Below are positions 33,073-45,135 of a stretch of 64,000 bases of DNA, in pieces. Origin of the DNA: Plantago major (taxonomy: Eukaryota; Streptophyta; Magnoliopsida; Lamiales; Plantaginaceae); assembly GCA_026545765.1 (NCBI GenBank), contig CM048842.1, forward strand, positions 48,307,431 to 48,371,430. The letters run 5' to 3'. Every line of letters starts with the position of its first letter. Position 1 is the first letter of the stretch. The notes under the pieces were generated by a model that was given only the letters and a program-made list of their open reading frames with translations, made no database searches and was not told the origin of the DNA. The position numbers and the translations under genes are program-made.

Positions 33073-34998
33073 CTGAGTAGTTTCAGGCTGATTGGTCTCT
33101 GGAACTTGTGACCTTTCTATACTTTGGTCTTCTTGTCCCAGAATTTCTTCTTTGTTTGAAGTTTCAGGTACTTCACACCTTTCCTGAGTGTGCAACTCAG
33201 TTGCCTCCCCTGGTTGATCATTCTGAGTAGATGTCTCAGTTTGATCCCTCACATTGAGTTGGGGAACCTGCTCCTTTGCAGGATTTTCTTCAGCATACTG
33301 CATTGCTAGTAATTCGAAATGGAGTTCATTTACCATTTCATCAACCACTTGTGGCTGTTGTGGTTGTTGTGTTTGTGGTTGTTGTGGTTGTCTGGAAGCA
33401 GAGGATTGGTCAGTAGAGTGTTCTTCCAAATTTTTAGATGTGGCATTTTCATCAATATCTGCCAGCACTAAATTACCACTCATCAGGGCTTCTTGAAGTT
33501 GTTCGTAAGAAACGTTCCATGATGATGTGTTTGGACCAACAACCTTTGCTATAGGTGCTTGTTCAGCAACCTGAGGTGTAGGTTCTTCTTCAGAAACCTT
33601 TTCACCAGTTACTATTTCAGTAACCTTAGCCCTCTTTGCTCTTTCTAGGACTTGAGAGATGACTAGTTTAGCATCTTCATCGTTAGAGCTCTCATCAGCA
33701 TTAGGAACTGATTGGTCCATTACTCCTGCGGTTTCTGCAGATAGGGCTTGGTGTTTTTCACCACTTTTGGCAGCATTTATGAGTTCATCAGCAAGGCATT
33801 CTGCATTAGTCGCAACATTTCTGAACGCACTTTCTCTTGCTGAGTCTACTTGTGAAGTAGTTGATTATTCTTTTGCAGCATTGATGAGTTGATCTTCCTT
33901 TATCAGTTCATCGGCAAGGTCCGTAGATATCTGAGAATCGACAACCTCTTTGGGTGTGTCTTCTGATTTGCCAGCAGACTTCTTTCTTGAAGTTCTGGGC
34001 TTCTTGGTCGCAACCTTTTCTTCAGATACCTTTTCAGACTTTCGCTTCTTAGAACCTTTCTGAGACCCAGTAACCTTTTTCATCAAGTTTCTATACTCAT
34101 ATTTGTAGAGTAGGTTACTGTTGGCTATTTCAGCCGTCTCTTTGAGCTCAATGCCAAGCTTTTCCAGCAAGTAGCATATCTTCAGACCATAGCCTACTGT
34201 GGCCTTTGGCTCAACTAGTCCTTTGGCAATCTTAGGCTCGAAGCCTTGAATCTTCTTCACAAATTTCATGAAGGCGTACTTTCCCCAGTTAAAAGGGTTT
34301 TCCAGCCTTTTGTCTTGTTGATTAAGCAAGAACATCATAATCCATCGTTCTTGACTTATCTGGTCAGCACCTCCTTGTAGACCATCAAAGCTTCTGTGAA
34401 GAATGCAAGCCAATACATCCCAGTGAACCATCAGATGTCTGGTTCGGATGTCAGCAAGCTTGTACTCAGTGGGTGTATCTGATTTTTCAAGATCACACAC
34501 GTCACTGTACAATTGTTTAACACCTTCAAGGAGATCATCATCCTTGGTGTTTATTTCAAAATCCTTTCCATGATTTTGAAACTCAAACAACTTACAAAAA
34601 GTTGTTAAGTCCAGAAGGATTTCCTTTCCTTGGACTGATGTTTTGACAGACACTATTTCAGTGCCTTCAGAAACACAGGAAATAATCCTGGAGTTGTTGT
34701 AGAATTCCAACACATCGAGTGATGAATTTCCACTAGGGCGAGCAGATAGAAAGCCCTTGATTTGTGCCTTTTCAAGCATGTCAAGAATTAGCTTTCTGTC
34801 GGCTTGGTTCTCTATTGCAGCCGTGAGGTATTCCTCAACCATGGCAGCACCCCAAATCATTCTGTGATTTGAAGTCCAGTGGTCAGGATTAAAATCTCCT
34901 ACCAGTCGGTTGTTCATAATAACCAACTCTGGTGCTTGCTTTTCAGCAGTACCAGTGGAGGATTGAGATTTCTGTGTAGTGGAACTTTTAGGGGCCAT
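33073..34998 (-). pseudogene. env-position gene of element D, exon 1 (one in-frame stop)
   Basis: ATG at 34998 (MAPKSSTTQKSQSS) opens a 377-residue frame to a TAA at 33867-33865. Directly after it the same frame runs open to intron 1 and beyond, so a single nonsense change (A has TTA at that codon) is the only break in about 2 kb. N-terminal domain: NNRLVGDFNPDHWTS, VEEYLTAAIENQADRK, SLDVLEFYNNSRI, DIRTRHLMVHWDVLA, NPFNWGKYAFMKFVKKI; then a basic KKRKSEKVSEEK stretch, acidic repeats and a QPQQPQ-rich segment. No signal peptide. It resembles the 'putative plant transposon protein' domain; its role is unknown. Confidence 0.72.
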
Positions 34999-35640
34999 CT
35001 CTTTATATAGTGTAGGGTTTTGAAATTGATGTTTGAAAGAGATTTGATTCAGTAATTCTTTGCAGAAAAACTTAATCTTGATTTGCAGAGATTGTAGAAG
35101 ATTTGCAGAGAATCAAGAGAAGGATTTGCTATTTTTGTGCAAGATGAGTTTTCGGATTAGGCAAAAGTGATTTCCTATGCCAAAATCCTATATATATAGC
35201 AATTGAATCTCAACAGACATATACATATAAATTGATTTTGTGTGTACGTATCTATGATTTGCAAGCAGGCGTGAGCAAAAGCTAGTTCGGCATTAAATGC
35301 ATAGTGGGCCATGTCTGAATTTCAACAGTCCACTATTTACTGTGAATTAATTTCCACCGTATAGATCAATCGCTTAATTTCATCAAAGGTCACCATTGCT
35401 TCTTCAGCAATGATCACAATCAACAAGTGTAATTGTGCCCATTTAATGAATTTTGGCTAATAGCTATCTGAATCACGTTTTTGTATGACCAAGAACACTG
35501 TTTGCATCTGAATCTGTCCTATACTTAGGATTTTTCCAAGTTTTTCATCAAGATAGAAATAATGCGAATTTCAAGAGAGTAGTTGACTGCAGATAGTTGT
35601 ACTATTCTCTTTTTGTTTTCCCCTTTTATAGAGTGATTCA
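34999..35640 (-). promoter_or_regulatory. leader upstream of the env-position gene of D with TATA-like box
   Basis: Counterpart of 15121-15763. TATATATA at about 35188-35198 lies 190 bases before the ATG, and CATTAAATGC (35291-35300) is the GCATTTAATG element. The arrangement is the same in A and C. No coding frame in this stretch. Confidence 0.45.
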
Positions 35641-35644
35641 GATA

Positions 35645-35787
35645 TCTGAGTTCCCGTCTCAGAGATCTTAAGCTGTCTTTTTTTTGCTCTTTAGCCTTTT
35701 TGACTTCTGGATACCCGTTCCAGATTTCTCTTTTCTCTTCTCTGGATACCCGTTCCAGATACCTCTTCTCTGGTTGCCCGTTCCAGA
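35645..35787 (-). repeat. hairpin array after pol in element D
   Basis: TCTGGA-TACCCGT-TCCAGA (complement of the ACGGG hairpin) at 35706-35724 and 35741-35759, an imperfect copy at 35769-35787, and the TCTGAG variant at 35645-35663. Fewer units than in A. Confidence 0.83.
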
Positions 35788-35800
35788 TACCTGAACTCTT

Positions 35801-37790
35801 TCAGTTCATTGGTAGTTCCATTAGTCCAAGACTGTGTCTTAAGACTAAGAATCTACTTTCTTGTAGTGGCTTAGTGAAGATATTTGCAAGTTGGTCTTCA
35901 GTGCCAATTTTGAGTATCTCTATATTGCCTTTTTCAACATGGTCTCTGATGAAGTGATGTCTAACATCAATATGCTTTGTTCTGGCATGAAATTTAGGAT
36001 TCTGTGTAATCGCAATAGCACTTTTGTTGTCATAAAAAATGGGAGTTTTCTTCTCATCGAGTCCATAGTCTTTAAGTTGTTGTTGTATCCACAGAATTTG
36101 TGTTGCACAACAACCAGCAGCAATATATTCAGCCTCTGTGGTAGAAGTTGCAATTGAGTTTTGCTTCTTGCTAAACCATGAGATAAGTTTAGTACCCAGA
36201 AACTGACAAGTTCCTGAGGTGCTTTTCCTATCTAGCAGTGATCCAAAGATAATCGGTCCCGAGTACCCAGCTAAACTCAATCCGCTTTCTTTAGGATACC
36301 ACAATCCTACATCTACTGTACCTTTTACATACCTTAATATTTTCATAGCAACGTTGTAGTGTGTTTGCATTGGATTTGTCTGAAATCTAGCACACACTCC
36401 AACGGCGTATTGAATATCAGGTCTACTTGCAGTGAGGTAAAGTAGTGAACCTATCAATTTCCTATACTTATGTTCTTCAACACTCTTATCTGATTCAGTA
36501 TAGGTCATTTTGGTTCCAATGCTCATAGGTATCTTAGCATTCTTTTCAGAAGGCTTAAGATTGAATTTTGTGAGCATATCTTTTGCATACTTTGTTTGAC
36601 TAATGAATATTCCATCATTGAGTTGCTTGACTTGCAATCCTAGAAAATAATTCATTTCTCCCATCATGCTCATCTCAAGCTTGCTTTTCAAGAGATTTGC
36701 AAAGTCATTACAAAGTTGCTTGTCCTTAGATCCAAATATGATGTCATCAACATATACTTGAACTAAGAGTAGTTTCCCGTCATGATTTAAGGTAAATAAA
36801 GTCTTATCAACTTCACCTTTCTTGAAACCACTTTCCAGAAGGTATTTGGCCAAAGTGTCATACCATGCTCTTGGAGCCTGTTTGATCCATCTGAGCTTTA
36901 CGTGGTTTATAGACCATTCTACTTTCTGAGGAAACTTCAAAGCCAGGTGGTTGCTCAACATAAACTTCTTCTGCAAGTTCACCGTTCAAGAATGCACTTT
37001 TGACATCCATATGATAAACTTTAAAATCTTTATGAGCTGCAAAGGCTAGAAAGAGTCTTATTGCATCCAATCTGGCAACTGGTGCATATGACTCATCAAA
37101 ATCTAAGCCTTCAGTCTGGGTAAATCCCTTGGCAACCAATCTTGCTTTGTTTCTGGTTATTTCACCAGATTCATTCATTTTGTTACTGAAAACCCATTTA
37201 GTATCAATCACAGATATTCCTTCTACAAATGGAACTAGTTTCCAGACTTTGTTTCTCTCAAATTGATCCAACTCTTCTTGCATTGCAGAGATCCAGTCTT
37301 GGTCTCCTAATGCTTCTTCTATATTTTTAGGTTCAATGTTTGAGATAAAACATCCAAAGAGAGAACTAGCATTTTCAGCTATTGCTCTCCTAGTCCTAAC
37401 ACCTTGATTAATTGGTCCAATTACATCCTTTGCAGGATGATCTTTGATCCATCTCATCATAGGTTTAGTGCTAGTAGGATCAATATCCAAGTGATTTGAA
37501 TGTGAATCACTAAGATTATGATTTGATGCTTTTTGAGTATCTGAGATATCTGACACATGGGAAATGTCATGGATCTCTGACACTTTTTCAGTGTTAGAGA
37601 TATCTGGAACTTGCATTTCAGCAGTCTCATTTTCAGATACCTCTTCATGATGAAGGTTCTCAGTAACCTGTTCCATTTCTGGAAAACTCATAGGAAATTC
37701 CTCATCATGTCTGTGAGTCATCTTGTTGTTACTAGGCATATCAAGCTTTTCTACGTCAGAGTCATCCTCACTTTCCATAATGATGTTTCT
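35801..37790 (-). pseudogene. pol: reverse transcriptase and RNase H of element D (frameshifted once)
   Basis: Two overlapping minus-strand frames share the gene: 38129-36858 (integrase C-terminus, linker and RT start to the QMDV-like [12 protein letters not shown] motif) and 36982-35801 (RT from [18 protein letters not shown], and RNase H to ELPMN-stop). The frameshift is near 36900, next to the sequence that reads AQYGLKQAP in A. First motif reads YHMDVKS with Asp kept. RNase H carries AGYSGPIIFGS where A has [11 protein letters not shown], so an acidic residue of the RNase H site is altered. Confidence 0.88.
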
Positions 37791-38725
37791 CCTTTCTGAG
37801 GATTCTTCTTCAGAATCCCTCAGCAATAGTTCTTTGAACCTTTCTGAGAGTTCATCATTAGGAGGTGTTTTCTTACTTCCTTCATAGAATACAACATGAA
37901 CTGATTCTTCAATTTTCTTTGTTCTTTTGTTGTAGATTCTGTAGGCTTTGCTATTCGTGGAATAACCAATAAATACACCTTCATCTGCCTTTGGTTGAAA
38001 TGTTCTCAGATAATCTTTTCCATTGTTTAGAACGAAACATTTACAACCAAATACTCTCAGATGTTTGATATTAGGGGGTCTACCAACCAAGATTTCATAA
38101 GGGGTCTTGTCATGGTGTTTGTTTATCAAACATCTGCATTACGAAATGTGTGTTTACTGACTTCAACCCAATAAATTTCACTTATTTCATGTCACCTAGC
38201 ATCGTCCTTGACTTCTTTAAGGGTTCTGTTTTCCTTTCGCAACACCATTTTGTTGAGGTGTTCTTACAGAGGAAAGTTGGTGTTGTATACCTTTGCGGTA
38301 CAAAACTCCTTTATGTCTTGGTTGACAAACTTCGATTACCATGGTGCATTACGATTGCAGATACCTTGTCATTTTCATGACTTCAAGCTTTTTCACAAGT
38401 TTGGTATCTCCACCACGGCATCGATTTGTGTTTGGAAAGACAACCCAAGTGAATCTTGAGAAGTCATCTACAACAACGGACCATACTTCTTTCTGCATAA
38501 CTAGTTCTGAGATGATTCAAAAGATCCATGTGTAATAGTTGCAGTGGTCTAACTAGAAAGTGTCGATTTTGGACTTGAAAGAGATCTTAGATTGTTTCCC
38601 CATCGGCAAAGTGAGCAGATACCATCCTTTCTGAAAGATGTTCTGGGAAGGCCAACCACTAACTCTTTCTTGGCAAGTCTGTTTAGAGTTTTGAAGTTCA
38701 AGTGACTCATTCTTTTGTGCCATAA
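37791..38725 (-). pseudogene. pol: integrase of element D (broken)
   Basis: The C-terminal part ([42 protein letters not shown]) is open from 38129. Upstream, 38130-38725 contains the core in pieces with many small indels: the zinc region near 38720-38600, first Asp motif near 38535, second near 38340 and Glu motif near 38230. None is in one continuous frame. Confidence 0.8.
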
Positions 38726-39151
38726 CTAGTGCTCTTCTGTGTGACCGGACTGACTCACCATGAGACATTCTTCAGTTGTGGCAGATGCCCAATTGGCAAC
38801 ATAAAGTCTGCCTTTCCGCCGAGCAACTAAGACTGTCTGCTTTGACTCATTGTCAATTAGTTTGCAGTATTTTGCTTTGAATTTTATAGTAAAACCCTTG
38901 TCTGCAAACTGGCTCATGCTAAATAGATTATATTTCAAATCCTTAACATGTAATACGTCAGTGATTGTTAATGTTCCCAATTTGACGTTGCCAAATCTCA
39001 AAGAGGGATTTAATTCTCCTCCAGCAAATCTGATATCTGGTCCTGTGTTGCAAGCTTTGTAATCGACCAGATTTGCTTTGTCTCCTGTCATGTGCTTTCC
39101 GCATCCACTGTCAAATAGCCATTGTGCTTTAGTCCAGGAAGCATTCTGCAC
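38726..39151 (-). CDS. pol: aspartic protease and pre-integrase domain of element D
   Basis: This 141-residue open segment has the intact copia protease active site WLFDSGCGKHMTGD near its start. It continues through GNVKLGTLTITDVLHV and YNLFSMSQFADKG to the beginning of the integrase zinc region (SQSGHTEEH). It is the only protease in the window without a break. It would be part of Gag-Pol, so its ATG is probably internal. Upstream, the Gag tail ends at 39170 with a stop. Confidence 0.85.
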   Translation of the reverse strand: MQNASWTKAQWLFDSGCGKHMTGDKANLVDYKACNTGPDIRFAGGELNPSLRFGNVKLGTLTITDVLHVKDLKYNLFSMSQFADKGFTIKFKAKYCKLIDNESKQTVLVARRKGRLYVANWASATTEECLMVSQSGHTEEH

Positions 39152-39169
39152 ACAACAGGAAACAGGAGA

Positions 39170-40613
39170 TTAGGTTCTCATATCTTTGATGGAACCGTCA
39201 GGATTAAAAGATATTCCAGTAGGAATCCATTTTTGAATGAATTTCTTTGAAATATTCTTTTGTCTGATAGGAACATAAGGAGGAATTCTATTTGAATGAA
39301 TGTTATCATTAGTAAGAATTATTTTCTTCCTTGGTGTGTTCCTAGGTGCTCCATTTGGTGCTTTCAGATACCTGTCAGGTTTCTGAGTTTGCTTTTCAGC
39401 AAACTTAGCTTTCCTTGCCAGATTTCTTCTAGCCCTGGCATTCAGATTTTCAGTGGCTTGATTTAACTTCCACTTCTGATAATTGCTTTGAGCAATTCTA
39501 GCTTTCAGCCATCGTTCTTGCTCCTGCTTGTACTCATGAGCAAGTTGTTTTCCGATGCCTTTGTAGCCAATACCGTTTCGAGCACTTGAAGCTATCTGAG
39601 ATCTTTCCTCAGCAGCTTTGCTAGTCTCTGGTTGGTCCAATTTCTTTCTAGAAAAACTGACATGGGAGAATTTGCTACCCTCGCAATTCTACCTTTTGAG
39701 AGACATAGCATGTGGGTGTTTACACTTTTCGGTTGTGTTTCTTTTCGAGACGTGCCCAACAGCTTTTGTTTTTGACTTGTTTTTCCCACAAAGGTTTAGT
39801 CGAATCGCTTTTCCTTTGTCAACAATCTTCGATTCTCACCGATACTATAGATTGTATGGGAACCGTCTTCTTTGAGTACTTACGAATGTTCTTCTTTCCT
39901 TACTCTTATTCGAGTAATAGAACAATCTGTCTGTATTCAAATTTCAAGTCCTTTCTTTTTCGAAGGATCTCTTAAGTAAGATTGTACTTCAGTAAGAGTG
40001 TCACTAGCTTTGGCATAAGATTGAAAAGATAATTCTTTCTTCTTAAGTTCCTGTTCTCATAAAGAAGATCTTCATATTTCTTTCGTAATTCAGCCATTGC
40101 TTCTTTATGTGACTTTTAGGTCTCGGATATCCGAGCTTTGAGAAATGCATTTTCAAAGCATCCTTTTCTCGATACCTTAACTAATTGAGATTTTTCCTTT
40201 GCAAGAGAATTCTTTTCTTCTTCAAGATTTTCGGCTCTAGCTCGGATCAATAGAAATTCTCTTTCATAGATGTCAAGTTCTTTCCTGTGATTTTCTAGAT
40301 CTTTTATTTCTTCTTCATCACTTTCATAAGTATAAGAAGTATGTGTTACCTCATCACCATAAGATGCTTTTCAATGTTAGAGATGTGCGACCGTCAATCT
40401 CAAAGAACTCCACACATTTCATTTTTCTTGAGGTCAAGTCGATTACATCGTGAGTAACTCCACATAATTCGTGATGGTAAAGTTGAGTCATCCGAATCAT
40501 CTTGAGTGCATCACGATTCTAGAGCATCCGGTTGAATTTGATTTTCTTTCTTTCTTGATTAACAAAGCTTTACGGCTTCTTCGAAGATTCTTCTATCTTT
40601 CTTGTCACCGTCC
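39170..40613 (-). pseudogene. gag: Gag C-terminal extension of element D
   Basis: The distal part is open at 39640-39170 (SSARNGIGYKGIGKQLAHEYKQEQ, basic tail, IPPYVPIRQKNISKKF). The coiled-coil part at 40000-40600 is recognisable by DNA similarity to 10164-10766 but broken by indels. The Cys/His box near 39720 has lost its second Cys. Confidence 0.68.
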
Positions 40614-41647
40614 TTAGTTTGTTGAGGCGTGACAATCCTTCTTGAAGTGGCCAGGTTTCTGACAATAGAAACAGATGTCGTTTCCAATTTCTGCTTCCTC
40701 AGTACATGATGCTTTCTGAGCTGGCTTGTTCAGCGAGCTTTGCATATTTTTGTACTGGTGATAGTTTGAGCCTAGATGCTTTTTCAGCTTCTCTTTGGCT
40801 TTTCTTCTCTCAATTTCTCGACTGACAAATTTGCTCATTTGCTTTGGCGGCAAGAGCATCCTCGCCTCTTCCTTGCTTTTCTTCTTCGGAAGTTCCTTGA
40901 GTGACTAGAGCAACGCTCGCAACTTTTCAGGTTGTTTGTTCTCTTTGAGTTGTCTCAATCAATCAGTAGCAAGATGAGAGAAAAGTTCCACTGGAGTGAT
41001 ATTTGGCATTCCTTGGTTAAAATAAAAGAATTTGGTATGCTCCCAGTTGTGGTTAAGACTTCTGACAATAGTCTTAATCTTTTCTGACTGGGAGTATCTG
41101 TTGCTTTCCCCAAGTGCTACCATATCACTCATGAGAGTGGTAAATCTGAAATCAAGTTCTTCCAGAGTTTCAGTGGGTCCTTGTTTGAAATTTTGAAATT
41201 TCAAGTTGAGAACTTCGAACTTGTTTTCTTTGGTTTTCTCCCGCAGATTTCTTCAATCGGTTGCCAGCAACGTCATTGCTTTAGCACCCTACGCTTTAAT
41301 CGTATGTGCTCAGGTGTCGATCTGATGATGATATTACGAGCTTGACCATCCAGACGATTTCTCTTGGCATCTTCCGATGTCCAGAGTTCTCTGGGCTTTG
41401 GTTCGTAAATAACTTGACTAGTAGATCTCCCACTTGTTGACGCATCAGTTTGTGAAGATCCTTCGCTTTGATCTCTGTCTCTACTATTAGAAACCTCCAT
41501 GACTTGTTTGAGTTGTTGAATGACTATTGGGCCATACTTTATCACTTCGATCATTTCGTCACTTATGGCTTCAAGGTGGAGCATCATGTTATTTTTCCAT
41601 TTCTCGTAGTTCTCTGGTTTGAGAACGGGTGCATCACTCAGAGACAT
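40614..41647 (-). pseudogene. gag: gag of element D (frameshifted)
   Basis: ATG at 41647 (MSLSDAPVLKPENYEKWKN). Frames 41647-41273, 41204-40959 and 40859-40614 carry successive parts. The zinc knuckle CFYCQKPGHFKKDC is intact near 40670, unlike in A. Frameshifts lie near 41280 (AIRLKRRVL replaces IQCKLWCAK) and near 40960. Confidence 0.87.
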
Positions 41648-41750
41648 ACCTGCACACTTAACACAAAAATTAAATAGTCCTCGAAAATGGACAAAGTTCC
41701 TTCACCTATCTGGGAATCTAGGTTCAGTGCAGAAGGCTTGTGAACCTCCT

Positions 41751-41762
41751 GCTCTGATACCA
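41751..41762 (-). other. primer binding site of element D (initiator tRNA-Met)
   Basis: Complement of TGGTATCAGAGC, two bases inside the 5' LTR end. Confidence 0.92.
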
Positions 41763-41764
41763 CT

Positions 41765-43455
41765 TGTTGGTCCAGATAACGGCAAAGTAAAAGACTAGAG
41801 GGGGGGGGGGGGTGAATAGTCTTTTAAAACATAAAAACTATTTCTCAGATATCTGAGTAGATATCTGATACTTAGAATCAGAGCGCGGAAGACTTAAGAT
41901 AGATAAGTGCAGAAACAATTAAAGTGTGTGTGTGTGTTGCTGAAATGTAAATACAGAAAGGTAAATAACACAGCAAGTATAGTGAGGTGGCGTAATCCTC
42001 CAACTAATCCACTTCGGTCTTCCAGAGACCTAGAATTCACTAGAATAGATAATTGAGTTCTCCTTACAAAAATCCTATTTTAAGATTCCTTTAAACAAAT
42101 GGTTCCCAACCAAATGTTCCCCCTGAGTTGTTCCCCGGCTTTCTCAGCCAAGTACTTCCTATACTCAGAAACCTTTTTGAGTTATTCCCTAGCTTCCCAA
42201 CCTAAGTACTTCCTATACTCAATAACCTTGGAGTTATTCCTTAGTTTCCCAAATCAAGTACTTCCTATACTCCAGTAACCTTGGAGTTATTCCCTGATTT
42301 TCCAAACTAAGTACTTCTTGTACTCCACGCCAGTTATGGTGTTGGTTTCGGTTTGAGTTGTCAGATGAGCTTCTTTAATAACTTATTCAGTTATTCAGAT
42401 AGCTCTGTGAATCAAGTATACTTAATACACTTTTCAATGTATGGTATCTTGTTCTTTTTACTGACCCAAGTCTTAGATAAGTGTTTAAGAGAATGAATCT
42501 AAAATACTTGATCTTTCGTTTCAACTCTTTCACAGATAGATATGCTTGTTTAGGATCAGGGCACTTAAAACTTCAGTGTTACTCAAGATCAAAAGCTTTG
42601 GTCGCAACAAAAAGCTTTGAGGATAAGTAATTTGCTTTGAGAGAGTAAGATGTTCAGTAAGTTCTGTGTATTTTAAGGTGTGTTCTCAAGCAGTCTAAGT
42701 GTTGATATTTATAGATGAATTTGAGTGCCGTTTGAATAGTATCCGTTAGGCTCAAATTCAAACTATTGATATCTCGTGTATAATCTTTATGTGTTTTGTC
42801 TTCTTCTTGAAGTCGCCGCTTTTGTTCAGACATCTCTGTCCGTGCATTAAATGCATTGTACTATACTTTTTGTCCTGTAGTGTCAACGAAACTATGCTTT
42901 GTATCAGAGACTAGTATTATCTGATTCTTTGCACGTCCTTATCTTCTATCTTCAGATACCACATTTATTGAAATAACTTTGTTTGCAATATATATATATA
43001 TTTCTTTTTCAGAAATGTGGTTAAAGCTCAAGGTATCTGAGAATAGATATTTGTGGACACTTTCCTTGTTTTCAGATAGACCTTTCATTTCTCAGATATC
43101 TCTTGTGACACAGTTTGTTTAAAAACTATTTGTGTCTTCAAGATATCTGGCCAAGGTATCTGAAAAACTGTTTCAGTAATCTTGTGCAGTTTCTTCAAGT
43201 CTTCAATGTCGTTGAGCTTGTTCTGCTTGGATGTCTTCTTCTTGGTCTTCTCTTCATAAAATAAAAATTACATTTTGAGACCTAACATCCTATACAAGAT
43301 TAGCCAGACTATCATACTTAGTGGGTTTCCTCTTTTACAATGTTCAAGTGAACCAAGAGTACTAATCACCTTTCTGAGACTACGATAAGTCATCATGTTG
43401 CTGATCAAAATCTAAACAGATATTTCTAACAAAATATCTAACAAATTTCCTAACA
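41765..43455 (-). repeat. 5' LTR of element D
   Basis: 1,691 bp, TGTTGGTCC to TTCCTAACA on the plus strand. It lacks a TTTTGTCG and a GTATCTGG octamer present in its partner, and has a 15-base segment the partner lacks near 42125. TSD AGGAA follows at 43456-43460. Confidence 0.95.
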
Positions 43456-43460
43456 AGGAA

Positions 43461-43863
43461 GTACTTAGCTCTAGGAGCTGGGGAATAACTCAGGGGGAAC
43501 ATTTGGTTGGGAACCATTTGTTTAGGAATCTTAGAATAGGATTATTGTAAGGTGAACTCAATTATCTGTTCTAGTGAATTCTAGGTCTCAGAAAGACCGA
43601 AGTGGATTAGTTGGAGGATTACGCCACCTCCAGATACCACTATACTTGCTGTGTTACTTACCTTTCTGTATTTATCTTTCAGCAAAGCACACAAACTTAC
43701 TTATTGTTTCTGCACTTACCTATCTTAAAGTCTTCCGCGCTCTGAATTTAAGTATCAGAAACCCCCTCGGTTTCTGAGAAACTGTGTTTATCGACAAAAG
43801 TTTAAAAGACTATTCACCCCCCCCCCCCTCTAGTCTTTTACTTTGTCGTTATCTGGACCAACA
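43461..43863 (+). repeat. 5' LTR of element C, piece 3
   Basis: Continues piece 2 after element D and matches 57256-57653, ending CCAACA. It contains the GTTTCTGAGAAACTG string that corresponds to GATATCTGAGAAATAG in A, and 12 C at 43817-43828. Confidence 0.93.
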
Positions 43864-43865
43864 AG

Positions 43866-43877
43866 TGGTATCAGAGC
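43866..43877 (+). other. primer binding site of element C (initiator tRNA-Met)
   Basis: TGGTATCAGAGC two bases after the LTR, as in A and D. Confidence 0.93.
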
Positions 43878-43980
43878 AGGAGGTTCCCAAGCCTTCGGCA
43901 CTGAACCTAGATCCCCAGATAGGTGAAGAAACTTTGTCCCTTTCTGAGGACTATATAATTTGTGTGTTAAGTGCGCAGGA

Positions 43981-45135
43981 ATGTCTCTGAGTGATGCACC
44001 CTGCTCGCCGTAAAACTACGAGAAATGGAAGAACATGATGCTCCATCTGGAGGCCATTAGTGATGAGATGATCTATGTCATCAATGAAGGGCCTATTAAA
44101 ATCAGACAACTCAAACAAGTTACTGAGGTGTCTGATGGAAGAAAAGCCTCAGACAAGGAAGATGAAAGCGAGGATGCGACTGCTAGTGATAGTGGTCGTG
44201 TTGCTCGTGAAAGCATTATGTATGAAGACAAGCCAAGAGAGCTCTGGACATCTGAAGATGCCAAGAGACACAGATTGGATGGTCAAGCTCGTAATATAAT
44301 CATCAGATCAACACCTGAGCACATACAGTGTAAACTGTGGTGTGCTAAAACGGCGAAAGTTGCCTGGCAATTGATTGAAGAAATCTGTGCCGGAACTGAG
44401 AAAACCAAAGAAAACAAGTTCGAAGTTCTTAAATTGAAGTTCCAAAACTTCAAGCAAGGTCCCACTGAAACTCTGGAAGAACTTGATTTCAGGTTTACTA
44501 CTCTTATGAGTGATATGGCTGCACTTGGTGAAAGCAACAGATACTCCCAGCCAGAAAAGATTAAGACTATTGTCAGAAGTCTCAATCAAAACTGGGAACA
44601 CACTAAATTCTTTTATTTCAACCAAGGTATGCCAAATATTACTCCAGTAGAGCTCTTCTCTCATCTTGCTACTGTAGATTATGAGACAACTCAGAGAGAA
44701 CAAACAGCTGAGAAGTTGCAAAGTGTTGCTCTAGTCTCTCAAGGTACTTCTGAAAAGAAAGATACCAAAGACGCTTCTGAAGAAAATGGTCTTGCAGTAA
44801 GACACATGAATAAATTTGTGAGTCAAGAGATTGAGAGAAGAAAAGCTAAAGAAAAGCTGAAAAAGCATCTTGGCCCAAACTATCATCAGTACAAGAACAT
44901 TCAACTAAACAACTCTCTGAAGACCCCCATTCAGAAAGGTGTTAGTACTGAATCAGCAGAGATAGGAAATGATATCTGCTTCTATTGTCAAAAGCCTGGT
45001 CACTTCAAGAGAGATTGCCCTGCTTTAAACAAGCTCAAGACATGTGACAAGAAGGACAGAAGAAATTACAAAAGAAATCAAAGGGCCTTCTTGATCAAGA
45101 AAGGAAGAAGATTCAAATCCAACTTGATGCTCTAG
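43981..45135 (+). pseudogene. gag: gag of element C (damaged N-terminus, otherwise open)
   Basis: The family start MSLSDAP is at 43981, but changed bases at about 44003-44020 bring a stop (TAA). From 44035 the frame is open for 366 residues: capsid part (MMLHLEAISDEMI, ETLEELDFRFTTLMSDMAALGES, FYFNQGMPNITPVELFSHLATVDYETTQ), then the zinc knuckle CFYCQKPGHFKRDC at 44977-45018 and a basic end. This is the best gag in the window. It differs from A mostly around residues 25-60. Confidence 0.9.

Larger units (their letters stand above)
27336..43455 (-). mobile_element. full-length Ty1/copia element D, same family as A (16.1 kb)
   Basis: Minus-strand element with LTRs 41765-43455 (5') and 27336-29040 (3'), PBS, PPT and the duplication AGGAA at 27331-27335 and 43456-43460. 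Coding order is as in A. It keeps the best env-position ORF in the window and large parts of protease and RT, while gag, spacer and integrase are frameshifted. It is the last or next-to-last insertion in the nest. Confidence 0.96.
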
